Shown: positions 44,761 through 56,642 of the stretch, piece by piece
Layout of the letters: every line of letters begins with the position of its first letter
Numbering within the stretch: the stretch's first letter is position 1
NCBI RefSeq assembly: GCF_010093815.1
Contig: NW_022985570.1
Coordinates: 211,968 to 275,967, forward strand
Reading direction: 5' to 3'
Source: Pseudovirgaria hyperparasitica
Lineage: Eukaryota > Ascomycota > Dothideomycetes > Acrospermales > Acrospermaceae
DNA length: 64,000 bases
The notes under the pieces: generated by a model
Database searches by the model: none
Told to the model about the DNA's origin: nothing
Seen by the model: only the letters and a program-made list of their open reading frames with translations
Position numbers and translations under genes: made by a program

Positions 44761-46400
44761 ATGGAAGGGTTGGCCAAGGCGACCGCTGGCGTCAAGAACA
44801 TAATCATTGGCGAAAGTGCCACTGTGCCCTCTACAGACGAGCTGACAGAGCTCCGCGAAAAATACGAAAAAACTGGTCAGGGCCATGTTTTTACCTTCTA
44901 CGACGAGCTCGATGCTACTGGCAAAACTAGCCTTTACGAGCAGCTAGCCAATTTCGATCCTGAATATATCAATGATATCACAGAGACAGCCTTACACCCT
45001 CCGAAGACCGAAGATGTAGTCGCTCCCAAGCTCGAACCTCTACCAGATGCCGCCACATCTTCCATCCTTGACTCCAAAGCAGAAGATCTTGAGAACTGGT
45101 TCCAGTCAGGCTTGGACCTAGTAGCGGAAAATAAGGTTGCAGTTGTCTTGATGGCTGGAGGCCAGGGAACAAGGCTTGGTAGCTCTGCACCGAAAGGGTG
45201 CTTCGATATCGGCCTTATCACCAAGAAATCCCTGTTCCAGCTTCAGGCGGAAAGGATTCTGAAGGTACAGCAATTAGCCGCCCAGAAGCACTGCAAAAAT
45301 GAAGGTGAGGTGATCGTTCCGTGGTACGTCATGACGAGTGGGCCGACACGAAAACCAACTGAGGAATACTTCAAAAATGCTACCAAAACTGTCAAAGTAA
45401 ATGGAGCGTATAAAACAGTTCCCAACCCTTACTTTGGTCTAAAGGAAGAGAACGTCGTCTTCTTTGAGCAAGGTGTACTGCCTTGCATCTCGAATGAGGG
45501 CAAGATCATCTTGGAAAGCAAATCGAAGGTTGCAGTGGCTCCCGACGGCAATGGAGGTCTCTATCAAGCTCTCATAACTTCTGGTGTCGTGGCAGACATG
45601 AAGAAGCGTGCTGTCAAGCATATTCATGCTTATTGCGTTGACAATTGTTTGGTCAAGGTCGCAGACCCAGTTTTCATCGGCTTCGCTGCTTCGAAAAACG
45701 TCGACGTCGCCACCAAAGTCGTCCGTAAGCGCAACGCCAAAGAGTCAGTAGGTCTTATTATCCAGAAGGATGGTAAGCCAGACGTAGTCGAATACTCTGA
45801 GATAGATGCCGAAACAGCAGAGGCCAAGGACTCACACAACTCCCAACTACTTAAGTTTCGAGCGGCCAACATTGTCAACCACTACTACTCGTATGACTTC
45901 CTTGAGAGCATTCCTGAGTGGGTTCGCAAGCTGCCACACCACATCGCACGCAAGAAGATTCCCTACACTGACTTGGAGAGCGGTAACTCTGTTAAGCCAG
46001 AGAAGCCTAACGGTATAAAGCTGGAACAATTTGTGTTTGATTGCTTTCCCTTCCTAGCGATGGAGAAATTTGCTTGTATGGAAGTCAAGCGTGAAGATGA
46101 ATTTTCACCCCTAAAGAACGCTCGTGGGACAGGCGAAGACGACCCAGACACAAGCAAAAGGGACATCGAGCAACAGGGCAAGAGATGGATTCAGGCCACT
46201 GGCATCACGGTGACCTATAAAGATGACAATGAACATGCAGGCATCGAGGTCTCACCACTGATTAGCTATGTGAGTCAATCCCTTATCGGAAACAAGAACG
46301 AGAGACTGACTTTGGCTAGGGCGGAGAGGGTCTTAATTTCCTCAAACAACGTACAATCCAGGCTCCTGCCGTGATCGAATGGGAAGTCGAGGAGAAGTAG
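44761..46400 (+). CDS. UAP1: UDP-N-acetylglucosamine pyrophosphorylase
   Basis: Makes UDP-GlcNAc from GlcNAc-1-phosphate and UTP, the last cytosolic step before chitin, N-glycan and GPI synthesis. Exons are 44761-46269 and 46320-46400; the second exon is only 27 codons. Total 529 aa. The nucleotidyltransferase motif is [20 protein letters not shown] (about residues 128-147). [25 protein letters not shown] (uridine/GlcNAc binding), [15 protein letters not shown] and the distal lysine motif [14 protein letters not shown] follow. Without the 50-nt intron (GTGAGT...GCTAG) the frame would run to a spurious stop at 46374. With it the protein ends in [13 protein letters not shown], as in other fungal UAP1. 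The core is highly conserved, so confidence is high. Confidence 0.95.
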
Positions 46401-47151
46401 GTCACTATCAACCTACTGGACCAGGACCTTACTCAGATTATTTGGTCATGACTCTCAATTACAATCCTTCGACAAGGTTGTTTGGCGAAAGGTTTAGACC
46501 TTACAAACAGCCTAGTGAAAGAGTGTATACTTCATAGCTTCCATGACCTGCGAGAAATTGAACGAGATATAGTAGTACTGGTAGACATGGCAATGCAGCT
46601 TTGTTATAGGTTGAACAAGGGCTGTTAACAGATCTGCATATTGTTTCCGGTCAGTGACCTGGATATCCGCATGCGTCTCTTGACGCTACTCACGTTATGA
46701 ACTTAGACATAACCAACAGCATGGATCAATCTATCACAACCTTATGGCGACATCCATGGAGCAACTCGAGGGCAGTATCCTCCCGTGCTCGTGCTATGAG
46801 AGTGTACATGCCGTTACTAACAAAGTTATTGCTTGTGTGCCGTACAGGTGTACTAGCACGATTGGCTCACTAGCACGATTGGCTCGTTATTTGCAGGATG
46901 CATGCAAGACACTCAAATAGGATAATTTCTCCACCCGTCTCCACAGAGAAGCATTCATTCCTCTCGTAATACTTTACCTAATCACTCACACTTGAATACC
47001 ACGCTTCAAAACTAGGAGTGATGAGACTTTCTAATGGAACTTGTCTGATTTGATAACGGAGGCTAGAACCTCACTGCCTGCTGAGAGATAATTAGGCCTC
47101 CGCACAAACATAAGTTTATTGTGCGCTAGCCCTTTCAGACATGCCTTTGCC
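46401..47151. other. Noncoding interval
   Basis: About 750 bp between UAP1 and the HET relic. A direct repeat of CTAGCACGATTGGCTC occurs twice at about 46853-46885. Nothing else was recognised. Confidence 0.55.
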
Positions 47152-48480
47152 ATGGCATCCAACGAGTTCCGATACCAGCCTTTGGAGAGTAATCGTCATG
47201 TAAGGCTCCTGTCGTTTCGTACTCCTTTGAAGGAAGAGTTTAAGAAAAATGTCTGGAGATGAAATGATTAACTACTACCTCGTAGAGTGCCCTGAACCTG
47301 ACAAGCCCGAGCTCATCGAGGTGACTCTTGAGTGTAATTGGATTTTCGACCTAGTTCACGTTACGCTCGAAGATGAACCTGTATTCGAAGCCGTGTCATA
47401 CACTTGGGGATCAGCTAATTGAATCGTCCGACTGCGCATAGTAAGGGGCACTTCCCTGGCCAATACCGGGTTCTACATACAGGATTAACCTTCATTTGAG
47501 CAATCAGAAGCCGGGTTCTTATGGATCGATCAAGTTTGTATGAACCAGGTTGACCACGAATAGCGTTCGATGCACGTCGCTCTTATGGGAGAGCTACACA
47601 GCAAATCTCATTGCACAATTATCTACATGGAGTCCTACCATCCTACGTCTCACGTTCCAACGAAATCTTTTACCAAACTACGGAAACTTATACGGAAAGT
47701 GCATGGCTTGGTAGCTACTAACGATAGCAGGGATAGTCTGCCTGCATTAATGCAAACAGTATCCAGTTTGTCTCAGCCTGGTCAGCTTCTAGATAGTGAG
47801 GAAAGTATCAGAGAATATAGCAAGGGAGCGTTTGCTCTCGGTTCCTAATTATGGTTTTCTAGAAGCTGGGTCGTTCAGGAGGCAGTCATGTCTCCCGTTG
47901 TCCTCTTCGCACGCGGCACGGTATCGCCACGCCATCGACTTCAGCATATCACCATACACTATCAAGGTTTTCTATGCCGCATTTTCTCGATGTTTAAATG
48001 GCAATAGCCCTCAGATCTCCTTCAGAAGCTCACAATATGCGCGCATCAGCCTCATGCTGAACATCCGCACCTCTTACAAAAGATCACAATGCGGATCTTC
48101 GCGAATTTTCGTCATGTACGACAAATGAATTCAAAATTTCGCAAACACTTCCGAGTTCGACGTGACTAACCCCCACAGCAAGGTCAATGCATTTCTAGGG
48201 TTGCGTACGCCATAGATTCACATACCTGACTACACGCGTTCCGTCGAATAGACCTAATCAAGCTTTGTCAAGTCACTCATTGATGAATCACGTTCGCTCC
48301 AGGCACTGGGGCTGGTATACAGGTTTAGGTCGTCCCAGTCTGCGGATAAATCTAGTGGTCTACCTTCGTGGGCGCCAAACTTGCTTGACGAACGAAAGCT
48401 AAACGTATTATTCCATCTGCCGCTAGCGATACCACAGTGCAGGCAAGGAGATATGTAGCCGTGCTGCATGGATCGACTGT
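47152..48480 (+). pseudogene. HET-domain (heterokaryon incompatibility) pseudogene
   Basis: Conserved HET-domain landmarks follow in order on the + strand. They are FRYQPLESNRHVRLLSF (47161-47220), FEAVSYTWGS (near 47390), LWIDQVCMNQVDHE (near 47530), VALMGELHSKSHCTIIYMES (47577-47636), FSRSWVVQEAV (near 47860) and, in the C-terminal part, KVNAFLGLRTP with IPDYTRSVE (48180-48250). They are spread over different frames and separated by stops: TGA at 47420-47422 right after the SYTWG motif and TAG at 47561-47563 after the WIDQ motif. Several indels are also needed. HET proteins trigger cell death on fusion of incompatible hyphae; this copy cannot encode one. Start and end are approximate. Confidence 0.82.
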
Positions 48481-49808
48481 GCCGGTACTGTTGAGAAAAA
48501 GGGGAAGGTTCCGAGGAGTGGAGGTTCATAGAGGACTGCTACGTCGAGGGCATCATGCACGGAGAGGCTGTTGATTGGGACGAGAGCGACGCAGATGAAA
48601 TTATGCTTGTTTGAAAGATTCAAGAAGGGCTGATGTAAGACGCAGGAATAATCAAGAAGACTCAGGTGCCATATGTATTGCAACCAAGTCAGGACATTAG
48701 ACTGCGTTCTGGAGTGTTGGTGCTGGGTCAATAGGGATAATATGAGAATATACTGTTTTCCACCAGTTATGGGTCTACATAATTTAACGACATCACAGAA
48801 ACGTATCTTTCGATGCATTCTCATTCCATCGGCCGGGGTCATATCTTGCTCTCTCTCGTGAATACTTATGATCCTGTATGAATGCAGCGAGCAGGGATAA
48901 ACTGCGTAACTCTATAGTCGTGAGGAAGCCACGCGGCCCAGAACCAAGAATCGAACCTATAGGGATTGGGTCTACTCATGAGAGCAGATGAGGTCTGACA
49001 GTGTAACATTCTGCTGAATATATGTACCCCGATAAGGTCTACGGTATTGTAGCATAGAATTATAGACATACATAGATATGTCATATAGAAATCATTAGCC
49101 ACTTTTTTATCAGGTCAGATATAACAGGGAGTTTCACTGCACGGACTACATGGTTCATTGGTCATATTATCTATGCAATGTCCGTGTCACACTCCAAGTT
49201 AGAATACTCCTAGACATGTTAGAACACTTTTACAATCATGCACAGGTAAAGATTCCTTTACGCTTCGCGTAACAAACTTAGGCCGTCACAACATCTCGTG
49301 AGTATTGACAACAGCGACTAGATTTCGTCATCATGATGGGTCTATTGGGCGTCTACTATCTATACAGTTTTGGATGAATTCGTTTGCGGACTTAATGTTT
49401 GGCTTTCAAGTAAAGACGATACTTGACGTCGACAGAGCCTACAACTAACTAATATAGCTGGCAATGTACCCACCTGCCTGAGCAATTCGGTACATTCTCA
49501 GTAATGCTTAGCATAAGACAGCAGCACTGTCGATCGGAGGGACATCTACCACAATGTTCCATTATAGACCGTACTGAGGCACTGGTTGTTTGTAGTTTGT
49601 TGATGAACGTCGTCACCTAGATCGGAAGTGCTCAAGGACAGTCAGAAGTGGGCAGGAGCTCCGCATTCGTGCAAAGAAAAAAGAAAACAAAGCAAAGACT
49701 GAACGAAATTACACTTATTTAGCATGCGCGCCCATTGTTGGAAAAATATCATTCCAAACACTTCTCCCAGATAGCTCTGTCGTCAGTTCAGATATTTCTA
49801 TTTTCACT
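48481..49808. other. Gene-poor interval
   Basis: About 1.3 kb between the HET relic and the small secreted protein gene. No gene, tRNA or repeat could be supported; a GGTTCGATTC match near 48950 lacks the rest of a tRNA. Confidence 0.55.
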
Positions 49809-50263
49809 ATGTTTCTAAGGAACTTCTTTATGACTTTAGCTTTCGCAGCGAGTACTGTCGCGCGAAACTGGCCCTTCCCTGAAAGCACCGGTGAATTCAT
49901 TTGTGATAGCACCCTTCATCCAGATTGGTCGGAGTGCGAGAATATCATCGAGCCTATGACCTACGAAGGATCATACGTGGGACCAAGATTCGCAGAAGGT
50001 CAGGCTTTCACCGGTAAGGCCTGTCAGATCCGCACTCTTCGTTGTGACAGCGAAGACGGTGAATACCGTGAAGAAAACGTCAGTAGCATGTATGGGATAG
50101 TGAGAAATGAGTGCATGGAACATAACTCCGCCGGCGCGTATAGATCTGGCGACACTGTAAGTTAATATCTTGACATGGAAGTGACTATTGCTCATGCATG
50201 CTGCAGTGCGTCCTTGTCGACAACCCGGAGAACCCATTCGGAAGCATCTCTCAAGAGAAGTGA
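49809..50263 (+). CDS. Small secreted cysteine-rich protein
   Basis: Exons 49809-50156 and 50207-50263 (intron 50 nt with GTAAGT donor and CTGCAG acceptor) give 134 aa. The N-terminus MFLRNFFMTLAFAASTVA is a signal peptide with probable cleavage before RNWPFPES. The mature part (about 116 aa) has six cysteines (GEFICDS, WSECEN, GKACQI, TLRCDS, RNECME, and the first residue of exon 2), compatible with three disulfides. There is no membrane span, GPI signal or known domain. Size, secretion signal and even cysteine number fit the usual criteria for candidate effector or other secreted small proteins of fungi. The gene stands alone in a gene-poor region next to a dead HET gene. The function is unknown. 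Confidence 0.78.
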
Positions 50264-51100
50264 TTCATCGAGAATCGACTCGCACCGCTCATGACAGCAG
50301 AAGAAACGTTCATGTTCGGAGGCCGCTCATGCCATGCTAGTAATATAGCAAGGGAAGCTCGCCAGTCTCCCGTTGCAAAGACGACCGAGATGGACCTGTC
50401 CGAGCGGCATTGATACAAATTGTCCACTTTCTTTCGCTGTGTGCGAGGTGGTGCTCGGCGTATGCATGGAATCATTCTGCGCGAAGCAAGTTGTTACCAA
50501 CAGGAAAGTCATAATTGGCCGGTTCCAGCGTCAGAACTGGCGTCAGAGAAGCCATTGTCGATTCACCGCAGGCGTGGCTAGATCTTCCACTGAAATCATT
50601 TCTACCGCGATTATATTCGACTGACCCAGCGAGTCTCGCTGCATCTTTTGGTATTCACGAATGGGCGTGCCAAGAGCTTTTTTAGACGGCCCCGCAGAGC
50701 CGCATAGCACGCCATGTTTTTGTCTTGCTGACGGGGCTCTCTCATTGTCTAGTAGAGATGACTTTCATAGCCAAAGATAGCAGGATCAGTAGAGATTACG
50801 CCATTCATTTTTTCCAAAATCAGTGAGAGAACAAAAAGGACGTAGCATCCTCGACCCCACACAAGATGGTACACGAGTGCCAAGAGTGACAGGTTCTAGG
50901 ATTTGTCCATCCAATGGCTGGTCCGTGCTGCGCGATGTGACATGATCTACACAGGGTACAAGCACGATTGCGAAGAATGAGTACTTTTAATTATTCGCGG
51001 TAAGAAAATACCTTCATTTGGAGCAAGGCTCTGCCGCCAGCAACTCAAAGCCCTTAGAAGTATAAAACGATCGTCATTCAGCGCAAAGATCATCTCCAGG
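50264..51100. other. Noncoding interval
   Basis: About 840 bp between the secreted protein gene and folylpolyglutamate synthase. The open frame at 50373-50624 has no recognisable features. Confidence 0.55.
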
Positions 51101-52816
51101 ATGGTTAGACGATCAACTCATCGTACTTATGCAGTATGTCTGTAGATAGGACAAAACTAATTCGGCAAGCTAATATGTGCTCTGTTAGGATGCTATCACA
51201 AATCTGAACTCTCTACAAACTCCTCCCAAGATACTGGAAGAACGTCGAAACAATCCTCCCGCGGACCTGAAGAAGAAGAATGCTTTGAACGAGATGGTGA
51301 TGTGGGTTCGAGAAATTGGGTACCAGGCATGATAGCCTACTCTACCATTGATCGATCCACTCAGTGACATATCATCGGAACAGCCAGCAGATTTCGACCG
51401 CTTTAACATTGTTCACGTTGCCGGAACGAAAGGAAAAGGGACCACGTGCGCCTTCGTTGATTCAATTCTTTCACAATATCATGATCACTACAAAACACCA
51501 AGAAGAGTAGGGTTATATACATCTCCTCACCTACTCAGTGTCTGTGAACGCATACGGATCAATTCAAAACCTCTAACCGAAGAAAAATTTGCGCATTATT
51601 TTTTTGAAGTTTGGGATATGCTTGAGGCAGCAGCGGTTGAACGAGGGGGTGATATCAGCATCAAACCGAAGTACTTCCGGTACTTAACTCTCATGTCGTT
51701 CCATGTTTTCATGAAGGAGGACGTAGACGTTGCCATATACGAAGTAGGAGTCGGCGGTCAGTTCGATTCAACTAATGTTATCGAAAGACCCATCGTGACC
51801 GGGATCACTTCCCTTGGCATAGACCATGTTCAGATACTTGGTAATACCATTGAAGAGATCGCATGGCATAAGGCTGGAATTATGAAATCTGGCTCATATA
51901 CATACAGTGTATGGCAGCCTGAAAGTGCCATGGACGTGTTGAGAGAAAGAGCAAAGGAAAAGGGCTCAATATTCAAAGCAATTCCACACGCGGAATGTCT
52001 GAAAAATGTTCGAGTTGTACCGGATGAGGACTTTCAAAAACGCAATGCCTCTCTTGCAATCTTCTTGACTGCACACGTTCTCGCTAGGTTATATCTTTCT
52101 GGCACGACCGAGCACGATCGAGAAAAGATTAAAGCCGACGCCGATGATATTCTCAGCCTCGAGCAACCTCTTCCAGAACTTTTTGGAGCGGGGCTTACGG
52201 ATACTGTAGTTCGTGGGCGATGTGAGATAATCGACAAGGCCTACGGGCGATGGTTCCTTGATGGTGCACATACGAAAGAGAGTCTCGAAGTCGTAAGCGA
52301 CTGGTTCGGCAAGATTGTCCAGACATCTGCAGACCAAGAAGGAGTAGATGCGTTATGCATTCTTTTGTTTAATCAGCAGGCTAGCACTCGAGAACGAAAG
52401 CGATTGATTACAACAGTACAAGAGAGACTTCGACAGAAATGGAACATAAGACCTCAAGAGTCGATCTTTTGCACCAATATCACATTTAAAAGCCAAGGCT
52501 ACGCAACCGGTAAGCTAGAGATTATCAGTATATTCTGAAGCCAATCGACTAGAAACTAGGACTAATATTGAAAGATCTTGATGATAGGAATTCAGATCAC
52601 GCCATAGTGAGCAGTTTGACTGTTCAACACGAGTACGCCAAATATTGGCAGTTGCATGATCCTGAGGCATCAACACATGTCGTTGCTTCCATTGAAGAAG
52701 CTATAGCTACTATATGCGACCTCAACAAAGCAAATACTGGCCGTCCAGTCTATATTCTAGCGACAGGAAGTTTTCGTTTAATTGGTGGTGTACTTACCAT
52801 TTTGGAAAGCGAGTAA
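51101..52816 (+). CDS. MET7: Folylpolyglutamate synthase
   Basis: Adds glutamates to tetrahydrofolates so that they are retained and used in one-carbon metabolism, in cytosol and mitochondria. Exons are 51101-51133 (11 codons), 51189-51326, 51384-52509 and 52575-52816, giving 512 aa. The P-loop is VHVAGTKGKGTTCAFVDS; TSPHLLSVCERIRIN and YEVGVGGQFDSTNV follow, then GITSLGIDHVQILGNTIEEI with the mobile loop HKAGIMKSG. The C-terminal Mur-ligase domain has FLDGAHTKESLEV and ends VYILATGSFRLIGGVL. The intron at 51327-51383 begins GC rather than GT. It is the only boundary that joins WVREIGYQ to PADFDRFNIVH in phase and without a stop, so I call a GC-AG intron. The tiny first exon MVRRSTHRTYA fits the DAITNLNSLQ continuation. 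Confidence 0.92.
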
Positions 52817-54021
52817 ACTTCGAAAGAGGCTTGAAAGCACCCGAGCATCTCTGCCTGAGAACGCGCTGTTCACCATAGCTCGACGAGAATAACAAGCCAG
52901 GCCTGTTATCGTTGTGCATACCAACATGTCAACACATCAGAGTACGATTTTGCAGAAGTTCAACACCTCAACGTATCAGCCATCCACTTTCAGGAACTGA
53001 TTCACCATTGTTCGAGTTATTGACAGACCATCTACATCATCCGTTGCATGTGGCGAGCATTACGCTATGTTACAGCTTTGAATGATACTTTTCCATAGCT
53101 ATGGAGAATCCTAGCCTTTCTTGTTTCCACATCGCACGATCAGAATACGTAGCTCTTCCCGAGTTTGGGTACGATGAATGCCCATATGGGAACGCCTAGA
53201 AACATTCAACTGTGATGGTTTCCGCTATAACTTTTGGCGTAACTCTCAACTACCCGGAAGTGGGTCAGAAGAGTATTAACTGCATGATTAGCCAGGTCTA
53301 GGGCCCATGTGCAAGTGTCTTGCCTCCCATTCCCAATGGATGGAAGGAGCCACATGTCCATTGGGCTACCTACTGGTAGACTTCTCTAACATCTAAGATT
53401 CTATCCCTCAAATGTTCACCACGACGTTTTAATAGAGCTTCATTCAGCTAGTTATGATCGAAACAAGTTACATTCTCATACCACTATTTATAGTCAAGCG
53501 GCCCTCAGCACAGGCGCGAAAAGGCACGGAAAAGAAAGCTCAGCAACGGGTGCGGCTTTTATCCTGCATAACTACTACCGACACGCAGTTTATCTGAATG
53601 AGACTCAGCTGATATGATAGGTTCAGAACATCTGATACCGGCGTTCGCATGCAGGCAGTTTACTATCTAGTTAACAGCTGAGATTCTAAACGTACTCTTT
53701 CATCCTTCGATCCTATCCAAGCCAATCTCTTCTCGTTAACATCCCAATGGCCATGCATGATGTCTCCAGGCCAGAACTACACAATCTTTTGTATTTACAC
53801 CATTGCTACAGTGGCTGGCTGAAGAGATGGACCAGCTCCACTTCTACCGTCATGGTGCATCGATTGATCTTCTCTTTTCGGACTTTCAACTCTTTTGTCC
53901 GATTATTTCATCTACAATCCCTCTAGTAGTCCAGATCATTTCCTGCAGCAAATAAATTATCGAAGTCTGTATAACACTTATTCCAGGAAGACACACCTGG
54001 TCGTGACACGAGAATCCAAAG
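52817..54021. other. Noncoding interval
   Basis: About 1.2 kb; no gene recognised. It contains the promoter of the gene at 54.0 kb. Confidence 0.55.
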
Positions 54022-54921
54022 ATGACTCGCGCGACAGTCAAATATGTCGACCCAACAGCTCTTCACGACGCAGACGGCCATCCTATACCCCATTGGTCCA
54101 AAGTAGAAGGCCCATTCCAATCCTTCAAGCTCCTCGAGCACGAAGTCGCAATCGAGGATATCACCGGTCGCGAGTCTCTTTTCGCCATCGACGTCTGCGG
54201 TTTCGCCGTCCACCACTGCCCAGTACCTTACGCCGTCTTCACAGACGACAGCACCATCAAAAAAGACTACTACCCAACCGTCGAGCGCCTCCTGCGCCGC
54301 GCCCTCGGAGGCGTTAAGCGCGTCGTCATCTTCGACCACACCACGCGCCAGATGGCCAAGCACTCGTCCCGCAAGCCCGTCCTGCAGGTCCACGTCGACC
54401 AGACCGCCCATGCTGCAGAAGCACGTGTCCAAAGACATCTACCGCGTGCCGACGCAGAAGTGCTGCTTGCGTCGCGCTATTCGTTGATAAACGTCTGGCG
54501 ACCTATCGGAAATCCTGCTGTCGAATATCCGCTTGCAGCTTTGGATTGGCGCTCGCTGGATGCCACGGACTTTGTGCATGTCGACTTGTTGTACCCAACT
54601 AATGCTAACGACGATGATCAGGAGCTAGAGTCGATTCCGGCACCAGACACACTAGAATCAACTGCGGGTTATGAAGTGAGGGGCGAGACGTATGGTATTG
54701 CGCCGAATAGTAGGCATCGGTTTTATTATGTTAAGAACATGACTCCGGACAGTGCGATGCTTATTAAATGCGCTGACTCGAAGGGGGCGGGCTTGCCGGA
54801 CGGATCGGATGGTATAGCGAGTTGTTGTCCGCATACTGCATTTGTGGATCCGGAGACACCGGAAGATGCGCCGAGTCGGCGGAGTGTTGAGGTCCGGTGC
54901 TTGGTTTTCTTTGATGAATAA
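54022..54921 (+). CDS. AsaB/CmcJ-like family protein (putative hydroxylase/desaturase)
   Basis: Single-exon gene of 299 aa belonging to the fungal family annotated as CmcJ-like, GA4-desaturase-like or AsaB. Members often sit in secondary-metabolite clusters and are thought to be non-heme iron, 2-oxoglutarate-type oxygenases, although biochemical proof is scarce. Family hallmarks, in order, are RVVIFDHTTRQ (about residues 100-115), VLQVHVDQTAHAAEARV, RYSLINVWRPIGNPAVEYPL and RFYYVKNMTPDSAMLIKCAD. Near the end are CPHTAFVDPETPEDAPSRRS and SVEVRCLVFFDE. The conserved His of FDHT, the HVDQ pair and the His of PHTAF are candidate metal ligands. No cluster partner (polyketide synthase, NRPS or terpene cyclase) is visible nearby. 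It converges on the amino-acid transporter gene. Confidence 0.85.
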   Translation: MTRATVKYVDPTALHDADGHPIPHWSKVEGPFQSFKLLEHEVAIEDITGRESLFAIDVCGFAVHHCPVPYAVFTDDSTIKKDYYPTVERLLRRALGGVKRVVIFDHTTRQMAKHSSRKPVLQVHVDQTAHAAEARVQRHLPRADAEVLLASRYSLINVWRPIGNPAVEYPLAALDWRSLDATDFVHVDLLYPTNANDDDQELESIPAPDTLESTAGYEVRGETYGIAPNSRHRFYYVKNMTPDSAMLIKCADSKGAGLPDGSDGIASCCPHTAFVDPETPEDAPSRRSVEVRCLVFFDE

Positions 54922-55155
54922 TGTCGCGAGGATACCTTCTTTGACAAGACAGTGATAGTAAATGCTGTGCTGATGTAGAGTCGACTAGCACGAATCGTAC
55001 CGGAACACAATATTATGCCACCCAAGAAGTTGCTGCAGTGTTACACTTTGATTTGGGGTATATGAAAATGATTGCCTATTCCACACATACGCCAAATCTT
55101 CAATCATCAGGGACATCTATCCATGCTCCGCGGCACAACACCAGTCGAACCCCAT

Positions 55156-56642
55156 CTACAGTGACAGGTTCTTGCAGCTAAACGCCGGGCGAGTCGCGCC
55201 AGCATAATCAGCCATAATAGCCTCGACAGCAGCATACAAGCCAGGACCCAGCAAAAACAACCCACAAATCATAACAAAGATATGGACAACAGTCATCAAC
55301 GATCTGAACGAACTGGTAAAAAAGCCCTTGCCCCGAAACAACTGCCAGTACGCAACGGCGAAAAATATGAAGCCAAAAAACGAGTCGAATGCAGCGCCGA
55401 GGAGAGAGAGGAAATCACCCATGCTGGGGATGATTTCAGCGAAGACGAATGCGATGACCCAGATGGCGACCATGACGGCGCCCCAAACGCCCCAGCCTAA
55501 GACGGTATTGCTATGCGCGTGGCGCGACTTGCCCATGATCCGGCCGTAGACAAATTTGGCAGACACATTAGCGTAGATAACGCCGATGACGAGCGTGGGC
55601 ACGATGACGAATGCGAACGAGGCTTTCTTGTAGACGACAACGCCCAAGGAGCCAAATGCTGGCGCAGTGGAATATTGGCCCAGGTAGCGGAAGCCAATGG
55701 CGGGGGGCACGATGAAGAGGATGCCCGAGATGGCGGCGAGCACGGCGAGGGCCTTGGGAAAGTCTTGAGGGCGCTCCATCTCGGAGATGAATGTGGGGAA
55801 GAGGATCTGGGGCACCCAGAGGAAGGTGATGTTCAGCACGGCATTCATGCATGCTACCCAGGTGGTTCCAGGGAGGGGGAAGGCGTAGGTTCTGACAGGG
55901 CCTAGGGTCGGATAGTCGCCTCCGTAGCCGTAGAGTGGAGCGTCCTCGATGCCGACGAAGACGAGGAAAAGTAGAATTGCAATGGCCATTGCTGCTGCGG
56001 AGAACATGGACATGAACGATACATGGCGAAGAGTGCGAGGGAGAGACATGACAATACCCATGATCATGGCAATTACAGAGAATATGACAGTACACATGCT
56101 GTGATCACTGAGGGTGTTTAAGACCTTTGCGCCGGTCAGGACGTGGAAACCGATGAGAAGGATGTTGTTGGCCAGAAGCATGACGCCGGTGAACTCGTAG
56201 GCAATACGGCTTCTTCCAAAAGCGTAGTATCCAAAGTCGCAGATGTCCTTGATCTGCGGGTGTTTCATGATGAACTTGTGCATGGTGAGGGAGGTGATCC
56301 AGAATAGAGCTCCGGCAACAAGCATGGTAATGATACCGGGAACCCATCCGAGAACTGATAACGACCACGATTGTGCCATGATAGCGAGACAGACCTGGTC
56401 ACCAGCGAGGAGCCATGCCGCCTTCTGCCAAGACATTGTTCGTAGTTTGATGTCATGTTTGTGATCTGAATAAAAGTCAGTCTTCGGTACGACTGTAGGT
56501 CAAGGGCAGCATGTCCACCTTCAGCCACCAGGGCGGTAATAGTGTCGACAGAGCTTGCTCCATCGTATACTTCGTTATCCGATGTTTCACCAACATGTGC
56601 GTCGACATGCTTATCATCCGCCGCGAAGACAGTGGTAGCCAT
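55156..56642 (-). CDS. Amino acid transporter, Aa_trans/AAAP family (Mtr-like)
   Basis: Minus-strand exons 56642-56519 and 56465-55156 give 477 aa. The 53-nt intron (weak GTGGAC donor, CTGAC branch, TTCAG acceptor) joins LVAED to HKHDIKLRTMSWQKAAWLL, the conserved entry into the first span. About eleven spans are visible. The family pattern includes SWSLSVLGWVPGIITMLVAG and HPQIKDICDFGYYAFGRS. It resembles Neurospora MTR, which imports neutral and aromatic amino acids at the plasma membrane, and differs from vacuolar AVT members by its short N-terminus. Residues 180-200 form a Pro/Gly-rich loop. A downstream ATG at the MSWQ codon could also be used but would drop the conserved lead-in. It is convergent with the AsaB-like gene. 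Confidence 0.88.

Noticed and set aside
48940-48965. GGTTCGATTC on the minus strand, resembling a tRNA B box
   Set aside because: No A box at the right distance and no acceptor or anticodon stem can be paired around it.
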